Below, one piece after another: positions 10,601-19,087 of a stretch of 64,000 nucleotides of DNA (the first letter of the stretch is position 1; each line of letters starts with the position of its first letter). Origin of the DNA: JAMZMI01 sp049115715 (lineage in GTDB: Bacteria > Bacteroidota > Bacteroidia > Cytophagales > Cyclobacteriaceae). Under the pieces are notes generated by a model. The model did no database searches. It was not told the DNA's origin and saw only the letters and a program-made list of their open reading frames with translations. The DNA is taken from the NCBI GenBank assembly GCA_049115715.1, contig JAGDZQ010000006.1, forward strand, positions 558,001 to 622,000, written 5' to 3'. The position numbers and the translations under genes were made by a program.

Positions 10601-11025
10601 TTTGCGTCTACCATTGTCACTCCAGAGTACCATTTGTTAGTGCCTCCTATGTGTGCATCTTCTGTTATGTCTTTGAATTGGAAAGCTCCTTGATTCAGAT
10701 ATAGGCTGTTCTTGACCATATTTCCAGTAAAGAAAATATCTGCAAGCCCATCATTGTTAATATCTCCTACTGCGACTCCTCCTCCCATGTACAAATAGGG
10801 ATAGGTGAAATAATTGAGTGTGTCTGTTTCTATAAGGTCATTAGAAAATGAAATATGGGAAGAGGCAGATTCTATTTTTTCAAATCTTTTAACCGAGTGG
10901 GAACATGAAGTCAATCCTAGCAACAGTCCTATAAGAAGGGTCATGCAAATGCTTATACCCCCGAATGTTCTTATCAATCTACAATCCATTAAATCAAGTT
11001 TCTTCATCCAATTGAACGCTTTCAC
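7675..11025 (-). CDS. FG-GAP/VCBS-repeat lipoprotein with ASPIC/UnbV domain
   Basis: This 1,116-residue exported protein has a hydrophobic leader ending LGLTSC, with Cys41 the likely lipidation site. About 14 calcium-loop motifs of the form DxNxDGxxD are visible, for example VGDINNDGLADI, FDYDHDGDLDLY, LADFDNDGWKDL and IRDFNQDGYLDV. They indicate two seven-bladed integrin-alpha-like propellers. Between them, near residues 520-600, is an ASPIC/UnbV-type segment (LSRGFQSSVEPVVYFGL). Such proteins accompany SusCD loci in marine Bacteroidota and are thought to bind glycans at the cell surface. The function here is unproven. It follows susD but is separated from it by a strong terminator, so it probably has its own promoter. 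The longest frame starts at a GTG; an ATG at 11007 (MKKLDL) is an equally good start. Confidence 0.83.
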   Translation of the reverse strand: MKAFNWMKKLDLMDCRLIRTFGGISICMTLLIGLLLGLTSCSHSVKRFEKIESASSHISFSNDLIETDTLNYFTYPYLYMGGGVAVGDINNDGLADIFFTGNMVKNSLYLNQGAFQFKDITEDAHIGGTNKWYSGVTMVDANADGLLDIYLSVSGKYQSTRNELYINNGDLTFSEKASEYGIDDIGKSVQSTFFDYDHDGDLDLYVANYPITRFSTPNSEYRKLMDEVTLENSDHLYQNDGEGHFQDVTEQAGLLSFGLSLSATIGDLNNDGWDDIYVSNDFSTPDYLFINNADGTFSEKVKKATKQFSFYGMGVDIADFNNDGLMDIIQVDMAAEDNRRAKANMASMNPGLFWGTVEYGMHYQYMYNSLQLNRGQKDGVPVLSNIAWMGNVATTDWSWGPLLADFDNDGWKDLFITNGTRRDINNKDFFNGLKKNLNKASEEELKLEVENIPSEPIGNYIFRNKGDLTFQKSNEEWGVDMVGFSNGGAYADLDNDGDLDLIVNNIDEPASIFKNNSNEIGSSNYLKLKLHESESNPFGIGAKVEVTTGQLSQFSHLTLSRGFQSSVEPVVYFGLSNIQKIDSIVVTWNDGSVSIKTDVEANQTLSIKKSDDAFDLRKEEGSQQQIFTDLSDSLDLPSHEENYFDDYRFQVLLPHKMSNWGPALAVADVNGDGLEDFYFGAASRSSGRLYTQTKEGAFQLMQTFSEDEMLEDLDAVFVDIDNDGDQDLFVVSGGNEFPSQVKFYADRLYINEDGIFSKSDILPQIISSGSCVRPFDYDQDGDLDLFVGGRLSPLNYPQPGTSYLLTNQLEKGSLSFIENTEAIAPGLKSAGMITDAIWTDFNDDELVDLLVVGEWMPISIYINDGNKLINQTEGLGYSHTAGWWFSIEKGDFNQDGLQDFIVGNLGLNYKYKATTDETFDLYVSDFDQNNKADLVLGYFNNGEQFPVRGRQCSSEQIPAIEQKFKNYESFAAANLIEIYGEENLKKSAHYQIESFASIIMINRGGGDFETSSLPKELQLSAVNDLQIRDFNQDGYLDVIAAGNLYASEVETPRNDAGIGSLLIGDGKGGFDYQTYSESGLLLDRDVKKLAVARGAANNYLLAASNNGPLSLFKFEK

Positions 11026-11100
11026 TTCTTTTCTTTAAAATGACAATATAATCTTATTTACACATTACATATTTATAAAAAACGATCACCGAGAAAGGTT

Positions 11101-11129
11101 AAAAAAATGGAGAGACTCTCGTCTCTCCA
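11101..11129 (-). terminator. Intrinsic terminator after susD
   Basis: On the minus strand a perfect 9-bp stem (TGGAGAGAC / GTCTCTCCA) with a GAGA loop is followed by seven T residues. It lies about 30 bp past the susD stop and should end the susCD transcript before the FG-GAP lipoprotein gene. Confidence 0.85.
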
Positions 11130-11156
11130 CCAACTTAATCTCGGAATGAAATAAGT

Positions 11157-12797
11157 TTAGTAACCTGGATTCTGATCCAAATTAGGATTCGCTAGTAATT
11201 CCGATTGAGGAATCCATATTAATTCATCTTGATTGCTCTGGAAAGTACCACCACTAATGGATTTAGGGTGAGGTCCCGCATGAAGTGAAGTAGCTCCTAA
11301 ATAATCGTCAGCTAATCCCCATCGCACAAGATCAAAGAATCTGTGACCTTCTCCCGTCAACTCCAGTACTCTCTCATCAATAATGGCCTGAGTCATCTGA
11401 GCTTTACTAAGCCCACTATAAGTAGCAACCCCAGCTCTGGCTCTCACTTTATTTATCTCCACCTCAGCAGCGGAAGTTTTGTCTTGCTCGTTCAAGGCTT
11501 CAGCCAGCATCAGTAGGACATCAGAGTACCGGATAATTCTCCAATTGGGGCCATAGTCATCTCCCAAGAATCCGGTTGCTCCAACTGGTAATTCCAAACC
11601 AGAATACTTACGTGTAAAGACAGGCTCCAATCCTGTGTTTGCTGCATCAGCAGCCAAAGTGTTGACCGTAACGATATCCGAAGCTAACCCTGTCGTGAAG
11701 GCATCCGTGACATTAACCATGCTACCGGAATAATCATACGCCAATGTAGCGTCTCTACGAACAGTCTCACCATTCGCTTCAAATAGATCCTTCACCCATG
11801 GATTGATGACATGGCCATTATCTGGTGTTTGGCTTGGTGGGGCGTATTCAATTACAAAGTTACCTTGAGTTCCGGCTAGAGGGATGTCTTGCCCCCAAAC
11901 GAAATTCCCATTACCTATCGGGTGAAATTGTAATTCAAAAACTGATTCTACATTGTTCTCATTTGTCTGCGTAAAGTTATCCGAATATTGAGCTGCAGGA
12001 AGTAGGTCGTGTGAGCTACCTGACAGTGAAGCAAGTGCTGTTTCAGCCAGACCGTATTCGTCTATTCCTAACAATCCACTTCTGTATAGATGACTTTTAC
12101 CTTTCAATGCAGTAGCAGCCCAACTTGTAGGTCTTCCCACATCGCCTCCTGTCCAAGTTGTAGGCAAAAGCGTCTCAGCTTGCTGCAAATCAGCTATGAT
12201 TTGATCCCATACTGCTCTGGCAGATGCTTGAGAAGGAAAGAGTTCATCGTTATTAGTTGGATCTGGAGTTTTGGTTACGAGCGGAATTCCTCCTTCTTCA
12301 CCTTCAGGAACGTTTCCATAAAGGTTTACCATATACCAGTACACAAACGCTCTAAAGAAGTATGCCTGTCCCAATATACCATTTCTGGTCGTCGCATCCG
12401 GAACATTTTCTTCATTGACATTTTCCAAGATCGCATTAGCTCTAAAAATTGACTTATATGCTTCTTGCCATGGTTCCACGGCCCATCTAGAAACTCCAGG
12501 CACTCCCTGAAAAGTTGACAGTGTTGTGTTACCTCCACTTGGGATTGGATTAATGACATCAGACCTTAGTATGGCTCCTACGTGCACGATTCTACCCCAG
12601 AAGAATGTACCGGTAATTGGGTGATACATCCCGTTTACTGCCTTATTGGCATCATCGGCGTTTCTCCAAAATGATAGAGTAGAAATCTCATTTGGATTCA
12701 CTTGATCCAATATATCATCGCTACAGCTAAATGGCACCAATGCAAGCATGGCCATCATTGCCGCCGAAAAATATAATTTTATTTTCATGGTTCGCAT
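11157..12797 (-). CDS. SusD/RagB-family outer-membrane glycan-binding lipoprotein
   Basis: This 546-residue protein has a lipoprotein signal (hydrophobic stretch ending VPFSC, Cys25). An N-terminal ILDQVNPNEISTLSFWRNADDA segment (split here as a family hallmark around residues 30-52) is typical of SusD. It also has the TPR-like helical region and the C-terminal SusD motif RVLELTGEGHRFFDLVRWG. It should sit as a lid on the TonB-dependent transporter encoded 10 bp upstream and capture ligand at the cell surface. The start may be Met4 (MKIKLYF), because the first ATG is only nine bases earlier. A terminator follows the gene. The SusC/SusD pair defines the locus as a polysaccharide- or glycoside-utilisation locus, although the ligand cannot be deduced from SusD alone. 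Confidence 0.95.
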   Translation of the reverse strand: MRTMKIKLYFSAAMMAMLALVPFSCSDDILDQVNPNEISTLSFWRNADDANKAVNGMYHPITGTFFWGRIVHVGAILRSDVINPIPSGGNTTLSTFQGVPGVSRWAVEPWQEAYKSIFRANAILENVNEENVPDATTRNGILGQAYFFRAFVYWYMVNLYGNVPEGEEGGIPLVTKTPDPTNNDELFPSQASARAVWDQIIADLQQAETLLPTTWTGGDVGRPTSWAATALKGKSHLYRSGLLGIDEYGLAETALASLSGSSHDLLPAAQYSDNFTQTNENNVESVFELQFHPIGNGNFVWGQDIPLAGTQGNFVIEYAPPSQTPDNGHVINPWVKDLFEANGETVRRDATLAYDYSGSMVNVTDAFTTGLASDIVTVNTLAADAANTGLEPVFTRKYSGLELPVGATGFLGDDYGPNWRIIRYSDVLLMLAEALNEQDKTSAAEVEINKVRARAGVATYSGLSKAQMTQAIIDERVLELTGEGHRFFDLVRWGLADDYLGATSLHAGPHPKSISGGTFQSNQDELIWIPQSELLANPNLDQNPGY

Positions 12798-12807
12798 TTT
12801 TTAATCT

Positions 12808-15800
12808 TTAAAAAGTAATTTCTAATCCGAAAATCACGCTTCTGGCATTCGGGTAGGCTCTAATATCTATACCTCTACCTGTAATTGAATTTACAGTTGG
12901 CCTGAATCCGAAGAATCCATCGTTCTCATTGGAACGTGCACCATTCGTAGATGCTACATCAGGATCATAACCTTCATAGCCTGTTATTACAAACAGGTTT
13001 TGTCCTGTCACGGAAATTCTCATCTTTTTGATCCACTCAGCTTTTACAGCACTTGTAAGGTTATAACCTACGCTTAAGTTTCTTAATCTTAGGTAAGAGC
13101 CATCTTCAACAAAGAAAGAAGAGGGAAGTGAATTGGATGCTGGATCTGAAGCAGTTGGTCTTGGAAAGCTTCCTCCTGGATTTTCTGGAGTCCATCTATT
13201 CAATACATCATCAAGTTTATTTCCATCTGCAAATAGTGTATTAAACACTCTTGCCTGATTGTAAATTTCATTGCCATGAACACCATTAAGGAACATACTG
13301 AAGTCGAACTTACCGTAGCTACCATTGAAACTAATACCATAGGTAAAGTCAGGAACGGGGCTTCCGAGAATGCTCAAATCACTATTGTCAACTACACCAT
13401 CTCCGTTCACATCTTTCTTGATAAAATCACCTGGTGACAATGAAGAAACATCGTCATTGGATCTGTTTGGATCTGAATTAATTTGAGCTTGATCGTCATA
13501 GACTCCTTCTATGATAAATCCATAAAATGAACCAGGAGCTTCTCCTTCTCTAAAAATGTTAACTCTATTGATTCCTTCATTGACTGAAGGTCCTTGGAAT
13601 TCGCTCGGAACCTTGGTCAACTTGCTGTTTTGTGTAGCTAGGTTGAAGCCAGCTTCAAATTGAAAATCTCCGTCGTTTTTTCTATAGTTCAACTGAAGTT
13701 CAACTCCGCTATTCTCTAAAGCTCCAGCATTCTGAGTAACAGGAACATTGGTTCCATTAGAACTTGGAATAGGAACGGCAACCAATAGATTGTCTATATC
13801 CTTCTTGTAATATTCTGCTGAGAAAGAGATTTGACCATCAAAGAAGTCAAGATCAGCTCCAAAGTTAACAGTAGAAGAGGTCTCCCATTGTAGTCCATCA
13901 TTTGCAAATGCTGTCTGAGCAAAGCCTGGTGCAATTGCGTTTCCAAAAGATGAGTTTGAAGTTGTTCCGATTGTAGATTGATAGAGGTAGTTGCCCACAT
14001 TTTGAGCTCCTAGCTCTCCGTAACCTCCTCGCAATTTAACTCCTGTCAGAATATCATTCGTTGGGAAGAAAGCTTCATCCCCAAGTCTCCATCCCAAAGA
14101 GAACGAAGGAAACACATCATCTCTTGAGCCATCGGCAAATTTGGACGTAGCATCTTTTCTAACCGTGGCAGTCACCAAATACTTACCTGCAAAAACGTAG
14201 TTAATTCTTCCAAATGTTGAAATCAAAGCGTCTGTTTCACGAGCACCCGCACTACCTAGGATATTAGATACGCCTGCTGCACCTATCGTTTCAATCTGGT
14301 TGGATGGTAAATCCCCTACATAGGTCGCCAAAATATCAGATTCCCCTTCTACACGACTATATCCAACAACTACGTTGATAGTGTGATTATTGACTTCCTT
14401 TTGATAAGAAAGTGTTGGTTCTATCTGCGTCCTGATAGATTCTCCTCTTAGGTGAGTTAAATCGTTTTGTGGGTTGTCATTGAATCTGGCGTCAGTCGAA
14501 CTCATAAAATAAGTTGGTCTAAACGTAGATTTAAAGCGATTTGTATACTCCACTCCCAGATTGACCTTTGCCGTTAATCCTTCAAGAATCTCGTATCCTA
14601 CATTCAAGTTTGCAAGTATATTTCTTCTAGTATCAAGATTCTCTTCTAATGAGGCCAATGCATAATTGTTAATCCCTCCAAACCCTGATGTTGCTCTCTC
14701 TGGAGCTTCGAATCCTCCGTCGTTTCCGGGAGCATTGAGTCTAAGTATAGGTGCAGTGGCTGACTCAAATCCAAACCACTCATTTTCTTTAAGCTTAGAC
14801 TGAGTTATTCCCAATGACTGGTTTACGGTAAGCTTACCAAGTTTGAATTGGCTATTTGCTCTGATATTGATTCTGTCAAAACCAGAGCCTACTAAAATAC
14901 CGGTCTGATCAAAATAGTTTGTGGAGAAATAATACTTTGCATTTTGAGATCCTCCAGAGATCGACACTCCATAGTCCTGAATATACCCAGTCCTGAAAGA
15001 CTCATCCTGCCAGTCAGTATCTATAAGCTGTCCATTTTCAGTGAAATCACTTCTATTTATTACAAAGCCAGATCCATCATTGGTTTCTAAGTCGGATCGG
15101 TAATCCAAAAATTGCTCGCTATTTAAGAAGTCTAATCTCTTACTTGCTACCTCAAAGCCACCTCTTATATTGACATTGACATTGATTCCCTGAGTTTGGC
15201 CTCTTTTTGTGGTAATTAGAACTACTCCATTAGAAGCTCTTGATCCATAAATAGCAGCAGAAGAAGCATCTTTCAACACTTCGATAGACTCAATATCGTT
15301 TGGGTTGATAAAATCCATGTTTTCAGCAAAAGTCCCATCAATAACATACAACGGAAAAGAGTTGGTTAAAGACCCTACTCCCCTTACAAACACGTTTGCT
15401 GACCCACCTGGCTGGCCGCCGAAGCTCTCAACTTGAACGCCCGAAAGCTTGCCTTGGAGAACATTGGTAGGGTTACCGCTTACGACAGAAGCAATATCTT
15501 TCGCCTTAAGTGATGATACAGCACCCGTAAGATCACTTTTCTTTTGGACGCCATAGCCAACAACCACTACTTCGTCGAGTTCCTGACTGATCTGTAAGGT
15601 AACATCGATCACAGACCGATTATTAATATCAATTTCTTGAGTAGTAAAACCTACAAAAGAGAAAACCAAAGTCGTGGCATCTGCTGGTACGTCAAGAACG
15701 AACTTACCATCAAAATCTGTCACCGTTCCCGAGCTTGTCCCTTTTATAAGAACAGTAGCTCCAATTAATGTCTCCCCTCCCCCTGACACAGTTCCAGATA

Positions 15801-15924
15801 TACTTTGCTGAGCAAAGGATGCACTGACTGATAGAAGAAGAAGTACGATCATACTGATCCAGCGCCGGGGCTTTACAAAGCTGCCAGTGCAATTACTTCT
15901 GTTAAAAGATAAAGTTTTCATCAT
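12808..15924 (-). CDS. SusC/RagA-family TonB-linked outer-membrane transporter
   Basis: This 1,038-residue protein has a signal peptide ending SASFAQ and a carboxypeptidase-regulatory-like beta-sandwich (about 40-115; SGTVSGGGETLIGATVLIKG). The SusC junction motif DEVVVVGYG is followed by the plug domain with YGSRASNGVVLITTKRG, then a 22-strand barrel ending in a terminal Phe (FGLEITF) that marks outer-membrane insertion. It imports ligand from SusD using TonB energy. It is the first gene of a two-gene operon with susD. Its promoter carries a TACTTTTG element and the 23-bp repeat that also precedes glpK. The GntR regulator lies 159 bp upstream on the same strand. Two tandem Met codons begin the frame, and either could be used. 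Confidence 0.96.
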   Translation of the reverse strand: MMKTLSFNRSNCTGSFVKPRRWISMIVLLLLSVSASFAQQSISGTVSGGGETLIGATVLIKGTSSGTVTDFDGKFVLDVPADATTLVFSFVGFTTQEIDINNRSVIDVTLQISQELDEVVVVGYGVQKKSDLTGAVSSLKAKDIASVVSGNPTNVLQGKLSGVQVESFGGQPGGSANVFVRGVGSLTNSFPLYVIDGTFAENMDFINPNDIESIEVLKDASSAAIYGSRASNGVVLITTKRGQTQGINVNVNIRGGFEVASKRLDFLNSEQFLDYRSDLETNDGSGFVINRSDFTENGQLIDTDWQDESFRTGYIQDYGVSISGGSQNAKYYFSTNYFDQTGILVGSGFDRINIRANSQFKLGKLTVNQSLGITQSKLKENEWFGFESATAPILRLNAPGNDGGFEAPERATSGFGGINNYALASLEENLDTRRNILANLNVGYEILEGLTAKVNLGVEYTNRFKSTFRPTYFMSSTDARFNDNPQNDLTHLRGESIRTQIEPTLSYQKEVNNHTINVVVGYSRVEGESDILATYVGDLPSNQIETIGAAGVSNILGSAGARETDALISTFGRINYVFAGKYLVTATVRKDATSKFADGSRDDVFPSFSLGWRLGDEAFFPTNDILTGVKLRGGYGELGAQNVGNYLYQSTIGTTSNSSFGNAIAPGFAQTAFANDGLQWETSSTVNFGADLDFFDGQISFSAEYYKKDIDNLLVAVPIPSSNGTNVPVTQNAGALENSGVELQLNYRKNDGDFQFEAGFNLATQNSKLTKVPSEFQGPSVNEGINRVNIFREGEAPGSFYGFIIEGVYDDQAQINSDPNRSNDDVSSLSPGDFIKKDVNGDGVVDNSDLSILGSPVPDFTYGISFNGSYGKFDFSMFLNGVHGNEIYNQARVFNTLFADGNKLDDVLNRWTPENPGGSFPRPTASDPASNSLPSSFFVEDGSYLRLRNLSVGYNLTSAVKAEWIKKMRISVTGQNLFVITGYEGYDPDVASTNGARSNENDGFFGFRPTVNSITGRGIDIRAYPNARSVIFGLEITF

Positions 15925-15941
15925 ACGTTATAGTTTTTGTT

Positions 15942-15964
15942 TGTACTATGATATACTATGCTAC
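15942..15964 (-). promoter_or_regulatory. Putative operator in the susC leader (identical to the glpK copy)
   Basis: This is the second copy of the 23-bp sequence found at 7560-7582, with no mismatches and the same orientation to transcription. It begins 5 bp downstream of the -7 element and lies about 17 bp before the susC start. Two TACTATG copies occur at 15944-15950 and 15954-15960. Identity stops at both ends, so this is a conserved site rather than a duplicated segment. Confidence 0.75.
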
Positions 15965-15969
15965 TTTAA

Positions 15970-15977
15970 CAAAAGTA
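15970..15977 (-). promoter_or_regulatory. -7 promoter element of susC
   Basis: The minus strand reads TACTTTTG, a full match to TAnnTTTG. The predicted transcription start falls at the upstream edge of the putative operator. A -33 element is not clear. Confidence 0.55.
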
Positions 15978-16083
15978 AGCTTTTTTTCTAAATTTAAAAA
16001 TACACAGCTCATAACTCACCCTTGTATTAAGGATTTAGCTTTAATTAAAAGAAATATTAAATATATAATAGTCGTGAGATTGA

Positions 16084-17103
16084 CTAAAAGGAATTTCTCT
16101 TGAATAGAGTAGTTTCCATGTTGATTTGCGTGTTTTTCTTGAATTTCACAAAATCCGACGCTTTTAATGCCATTTCCTTAAAATCCGTAGAAATAGTGGT
16201 GATTCCACCAAAGACAATCTCCTTCATTGGATTGTCGTTATGCGCTATTACTCCAATATCCTCTCCAAGTGTGTAAGCGTTTTCTTGACAGTCCTTTAAT
16301 ATTTCCCATAACCCACTATCGCTTATCGTTATGTACGCTTCACCCTTTTTCAATGACTTGGACTTATACTCCTTTTCAATACCGAGGTTTATTTCATATT
16401 CTTTGCAGAATTTAACCACTCCATCTTTAACTCCTTCCGGGTGATCTGTTTCTTCATCATATAGCAGAATAAGCTTTTCATATTTATTGAATGAATCCTT
16501 GAGCATCGTAAGTTTGGAAAATGTATTGTTTACAAATTCCTGAACAATGTGCGAATATTCATCCCCCATTGGAATGAACCTATCTATCAGTAATAACTTC
16601 GAAGGGCTAATATTTTTAAGTACTGCTAACGACTTATCATCTTGCACTGGAGCCACCACCAACATTCCATATTTACTCTCAGCATCAGCCAATATCTTTT
16701 GAAAGGTGTTGAAGTTATTATGATGAAAAAAAACATCCAACTGCATATTCTCATCCAGACATTTCCTGAAAGTATTATAAAATGCCTCTTGAAATGAATG
16801 GAAAGCAAACAGCACAAGTGCTACTTTCAAAACTTGCTTTGTCTCCTCACTCGAAATATAATAGCCTTTAAAATTTTTAGACTCCACTATGCCTCTCCCT
16901 TTTAAATCCTCATAGGCTTTTACGATGGTCTTTCTGGCATACCCCAACTCTTCGACCATTTTATTAATTGAAGGCAATTGGTCTCCTTTTTTAAGAATTC
17001 TTGCTTCTATAGCATTAATAATACCGTTAACAAGATGCTCATGTTTCGAGAGCACATTGATTCCTTGCAACTCATATATTTTATCATAAAGTGATTGAGG
17101 CAT
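16084..17103 (-). CDS. GntR-family transcriptional regulator with periplasmic-binding-protein-like effector domain
   Basis: This 339-residue protein has an N-terminal winged helix-turn-helix of the GntR type (about residues 20-85: GDQLPSINKMVEELGYARKT, then KAYEDLKGRGIVES). The rest (about 90-330) resembles the sugar-binding LacI/type 1 periplasmic-binding fold seen in AraR-like regulators, with segments such as GMLVVAPV, LLLIDRFIP and IGVIAHNDNP. The ligand is likely a small sugar or glycoside. It lies directly upstream of susC on the same strand and diverges from an SSS symporter gene. It is the best candidate to bind the 23-bp sites at 15942 and 7560. That assignment is inference from location, because no other DNA-binding regulator lies in this locus. 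Confidence 0.9.
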   Translation of the reverse strand: MPQSLYDKIYELQGINVLSKHEHLVNGIINAIEARILKKGDQLPSINKMVEELGYARKTIVKAYEDLKGRGIVESKNFKGYYISSEETKQVLKVALVLFAFHSFQEAFYNTFRKCLDENMQLDVFFHHNNFNTFQKILADAESKYGMLVVAPVQDDKSLAVLKNISPSKLLLIDRFIPMGDEYSHIVQEFVNNTFSKLTMLKDSFNKYEKLILLYDEETDHPEGVKDGVVKFCKEYEINLGIEKEYKSKSLKKGEAYITISDSGLWEILKDCQENAYTLGEDIGVIAHNDNPMKEIVFGGITTISTDFKEMALKASDFVKFKKNTQINMETTLFKRNSF

Positions 17104-17284
17104 GTGATGAATTCTTTCTTTTTCGAAGAACCAAATATATCTCTAACTATTGAATTATGATTAAAGAGATAAAACTCATAAATTCCACGGCTTATCAAAA
17201 TCGATCATTTTAATTGAGTGAAAATCGGATAGATTGATCGTCGTAATGTCTTGTTTTCAAATCACATTTATCTTATAAGTTCAT

Positions 17285-19063
17285 ATGATTTTAAGTGCGC
17301 TAGATTGGAGCTTTGTTATTGGTTTTTTTGTGCTTTCTCTAATTATTGGGATTTGGGCAGCTAGGACTGGAAAAGAAGAAGCGGAGGATTATTTCAATGC
17401 CGGAGGTAAGCTCCCCTGGTGGATTCTTGGGGTTTCTATGGTCGCCACAACCTTTTCCACAGACACACCAAACCTAGTCACGGATATAGTTCGTCAAAAT
17501 GGCGTTTCAGGAAACTGGGTATGGTGGGCTTTTTTATTGACCGGCATGTTGACCGTCTTCGTATATGCCAGGCTCTGGAAGAAATCTGGGGTAATCACAG
17601 ATGTAGAATTCTATGAGCTTCGATATAGCGGTAAATTGGCGCGCTTCTTGAGAGGGTTTAGAGCTGTATACCTGGGGCTTGTTTTTAATGTAATAATCAT
17701 GGCTAGTGTTTCTCTAGCTGCAATAAAAATCGGAAGTGTCCTGATGGGATTAGCTCCCTGGCAAACTGTACTCGTATCAGGCACTGTGACTGTGATTTAT
17801 AGTTCAATTGGAGGTTTAAGAGGAGTTGTAATCACGGATTTTATTCAATTTTTTCTTGCGATAGCTGGTTCCATTATAGCCGCAGTTATCGCCTTAAATC
17901 ACCCGAAAGTAAATGGTTTAAGTAATCTTTTGAGTCATGAAAATGTAGTTGATAAACTTGATTTCTTTCCCTCTTTATCAAACCCAGAAATATTTGTCGT
18001 ACTATTCTTAATGCCTCTCCTTGTGCAGTGGTGGAGTGTATGGTATCCTGGAGCAGAGCCTGGGGGTGGCGGATATATCGCGCAGCGAATGCTTGCTGCT
18101 AAAAATCAAGATCATTCTATCAAAGCTGTCCTTTTCTTCAATGTAGCTCACTATGCCCTAAGACCATGGCCATGGATCATTGTTGCGCTTTGCTCACTGG
18201 TTGTATTTCCTGATTTAGAAAGCTTCAAAACAGCATTTCCAGACTCTGAAGGTATTATCAACCATGATCTTGGATATCCAGCAATGTTGACATTCATCCC
18301 GGCGGGTCTATTGGGGCTGGTTATCACCTCATTGATTGCAGCTTATATGTCAACCATCTCCACTCACCTAAATTGGGGAGCATCTTACATCGTAAATGAT
18401 TTTTACAAGCGCTTTGTAAAGCCGGAAGCAACTCAAAAAGAGATGTTGAATCTGGGTAGAATCATCACTGTAATACTCATGGTTCTGACTATGATCTTTG
18501 CACTCTACCTGGAAAATGCATTGAGTGCTTTTCAAATTTTACTCCAGATTGGGGCAGGAACAGGATTGATATTCATCCTGAGATGGTTCTGGTGGAGAAT
18601 TAATGCCGCTACCGAATTGTCAGCCATGATAATCAGTTTTGTCATTGCTATATATTTCGGGCTCTTTCATCAGCGACTTGGTTTTGAACCACTTCCCGCA
18701 TGGGCTGAATTAGTTTTAGGTGTAGGAATTACTACTGTCGGATGGATCATTGTAGCCTATGTCTCTAAGCCTACCTCTCAAGAGAAAATGACCTCATTCA
18801 TCAATAAAGTAAATCCAGGAGGACCAGGATGGAAAAAGATCACAGAAATTGCTCGTCAAACCGGACAGCTCAGTGCCAAAGCTGAAGAATGGAAAGTTCC
18901 CGTTGGAATATTGTGTATGATTATAGGGACTATCGGTGTTTATTCATTCTTAATGGGTACAGGGTTAATTATTTATGGAGATTACCTTATTGGTGCTATA
19001 CTTATTGTCATTGCCAGTATTACTGCCTTTGTGCTAAGTAAGCTTTGGTCTAAAATAAATTAG
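17285..19063 (+). CDS. Sodium:solute symporter (SSS family), second paralogue
   Basis: This 592-residue membrane protein has about 14 hydrophobic segments. It shows SSS features: an ARTGKEEAEDYFNAGGKLPW opening, then GGLRGVVITDFIQFFLAIAG and a serine/threonine-rich segment TSLIAAYMSTISTHLNWGAS. It differs clearly from the symporter at 1000-2574 in length and sequence, so the two are unlikely to be a recent duplication. It is divergent from the GntR regulator across a 181-bp gap that contains no copy of the 23-bp repeat. It converges with the lactonase gene. A role in importing a sugar related to the locus is likely, but the substrate is unknown. Confidence 0.87.
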   Translation: MILSALDWSFVIGFFVLSLIIGIWAARTGKEEAEDYFNAGGKLPWWILGVSMVATTFSTDTPNLVTDIVRQNGVSGNWVWWAFLLTGMLTVFVYARLWKKSGVITDVEFYELRYSGKLARFLRGFRAVYLGLVFNVIIMASVSLAAIKIGSVLMGLAPWQTVLVSGTVTVIYSSIGGLRGVVITDFIQFFLAIAGSIIAAVIALNHPKVNGLSNLLSHENVVDKLDFFPSLSNPEIFVVLFLMPLLVQWWSVWYPGAEPGGGGYIAQRMLAAKNQDHSIKAVLFFNVAHYALRPWPWIIVALCSLVVFPDLESFKTAFPDSEGIINHDLGYPAMLTFIPAGLLGLVITSLIAAYMSTISTHLNWGASYIVNDFYKRFVKPEATQKEMLNLGRIITVILMVLTMIFALYLENALSAFQILLQIGAGTGLIFILRWFWWRINAATELSAMIISFVIAIYFGLFHQRLGFEPLPAWAELVLGVGITTVGWIIVAYVSKPTSQEKMTSFINKVNPGGPGWKKITEIARQTGQLSAKAEEWKVPVGILCMIIGTIGVYSFLMGTGLIIYGDYLIGAILIVIASITAFVLSKLWSKIN

Positions 19064-19087
19064 TTCTGATTTGAAAAAAGGTCAATT

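Noticed and set aside
14233..14241. TGTTTCACG, the left half of a parS-like site
   Set aside because: The right half (TGAAACA) is missing, the position is inside susC, and the match length is expected by chance.
17190..17245. CGATCA and TGATCG inverted half-sites between the GntR gene and the second symporter
   Set aside because: The arms are only 6 bp and about 30 bp apart, and the sequence does not resemble the 23-bp repeat. It is not enough to call an operator.
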